Assembly (NCBI GenBank): GCA_964561925.1
Contig: CAZLRW010000035.1
Span: 1 to 34,181 of the forward strand
Direction: 5' to 3'
DNA length: 34,181 nucleotides
From: SZUA-430 sp964561925
GTDB lineage: Bacteria; Pseudomonadota; Alphaproteobacteria; Micropepsales; Micropepsaceae
In this document: one piece after another, positions 33,750-34,181 of the stretch
Position numbering within the stretch: the stretch's first letter is position 1
How the letters are laid out: every line of letters starts with the position of its first letter
Position numbers and translations under genes: made by a program
The notes under the pieces: model-generated
What the model saw: the letters and a program-made list of their open reading frames with translations, nothing else
What the model was told of the DNA's origin: nothing
Database searches by the model: none

Positions 33750-34063
33750 GCCTTACCGCCGGAAGATATCGGGACGATCACGCACGTGTCGCCAGGTTGA
33801 GCCGACGCCGAACAAGCTCACGTGGTGCGGATGAACGCGCGCGAACGGGCACGGCTTTCACTCGCGCTGAGTAGGTCGGGCGACTCGTCGACTTGCAGTC
33901 ACCGCAGCGCAACTCTGCGCAACGCTGAAACAGTGCACGGGTGCGGTGTACCGGGACTGACAACCGGCCGCACCGCGTCCGCGCTTCACGCGCCGTCTTG
34001 GGCAGCGTAGGCTTATCGCAACAGACGGCGCCAACGCCGCCGAATTGAAGGGAGAGCGTCCGC
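33750..34063. other. gene-free spacer
   Basis: A 314-base stretch with no convincing coding frame, tRNA or terminator on either strand. The short frames present lack ribosome-binding sites and recognisable content. The last 20 bases hold the AAGGGAGAG ribosome-binding site of the next gene. Confidence 0.5.
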
Positions 34064-34181
34064 ATGCGCCGCATCTTGATCGCCGTCGTAACCGCCATGC
34101 TTTTGATCGCCGCCATAGGCGGTGTCTACTGGTTCGGCGCGCGCGGCGGTTGGTTTGGCGTCGAGTACGGCCCGGGTGAGA
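34064..34181 (+). CDS. start of a membrane-anchored or secreted protein, cut by the window
   Basis: Thirty-nine codons are visible. MRRILIAVVTAMLLIAAIGG is a signal peptide or N-terminal anchor, followed by VYWFGARGGWFGVEYGPGE, aromatic- and glycine-rich. GGGAG lies 8 bases before the ATG. There is too little to assign a family. Confidence 0.65.
   Translation, partial: MRRILIAVVTAMLLIAAIGGVYWFGARGGWFGVEYGPGE

Noticed and set aside
33750..34063. tRNA or small RNA in the last long spacer
   Set aside because: No T-loop signature (GTTCRANYC) with a matching acceptor stem, and no terminator-like hairpin was found.

Overview
The window is GC-rich, densely coded bacterial chromosome, and most evidence places it in the Alphaproteobacteria. 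The LexA-type operator between uvrA and ssb has the direct-repeat form GAAC-N7-GAAC, which is the alphaproteobacterial SOS box. GyrA carries an acidic insertion in its C-terminal domain. The runs gyrA-coaD-queA-tgt and alaC-hom-glpX are also typical of that class. Storage genes (class I phaC, ppk2) and a PadR/HAAS pair fit a free-living member. I cannot fix an order or genus. I see no tRNA, rRNA, CRISPR array, insertion sequence or prophage.

Layout: (1) 1-2.8 kb: partial uvrA (minus) and ssb (plus), divergent around one SOS operator. (2) 2.9-5.9 kb: small plus-strand genes for a GST-like protein, a GNAT acetyltransferase, an alpha/beta hydrolase, a small basic protein and a DUF1697 protein. 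(3) 5.9-8.6 kb: two head-to-head ArsR-family regulators, each with its own palindrome. The cysteine-rich one is translationally coupled to an uncharacterised protein that looks like a circularly permuted ATP-grasp ligase; a small membrane protein follows. (4) 8.8-14.5 kb: gyrA, coaD, queA, tgt. (5) 14.6-17.8 kb: a lipoprotein and phaC on minus, then a second lipoprotein on plus. (6) 17.9-22.7 kb: alaC, hom, glpX and an LpxR-type lipid A deacylase. (7) 22.7-27.2 kb: an acyl-CoA synthetase, and an OmpR/EnvZ-type two-component system divergent from a secreted EF-hand protein. (8) 27.2-30.5 kb: a secreted protein with a possible Cys/His/Asp hydrolase triad, then PadR plus a HAAS/sensor membrane protein. 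(9) 30.6-34.2 kb: ppk2, a conserved small protein, a YhhN-type lysoplasmalogenase, a dienelactone hydrolase, a less GC-rich orphan and the start of a membrane or secreted protein.

Three large imperfect palindromes sharing the core GGGAGCG(C/G)(C/G)GGC lie between genes at 13.3, 14.5 and 20.5 kb. They look like a REP family. The copy at 13.3 kb fills the queA-tgt junction and buries the tgt start codon in its distal arm.

The best candidates for undescribed biology are the ArsR/ATP-grasp unit (6.0-8.1 kb), the two-component system and EF-hand protein that share a proline-rich motif (24.3-27.2 kb), and the secreted triad protein (27.2-28.9 kb).
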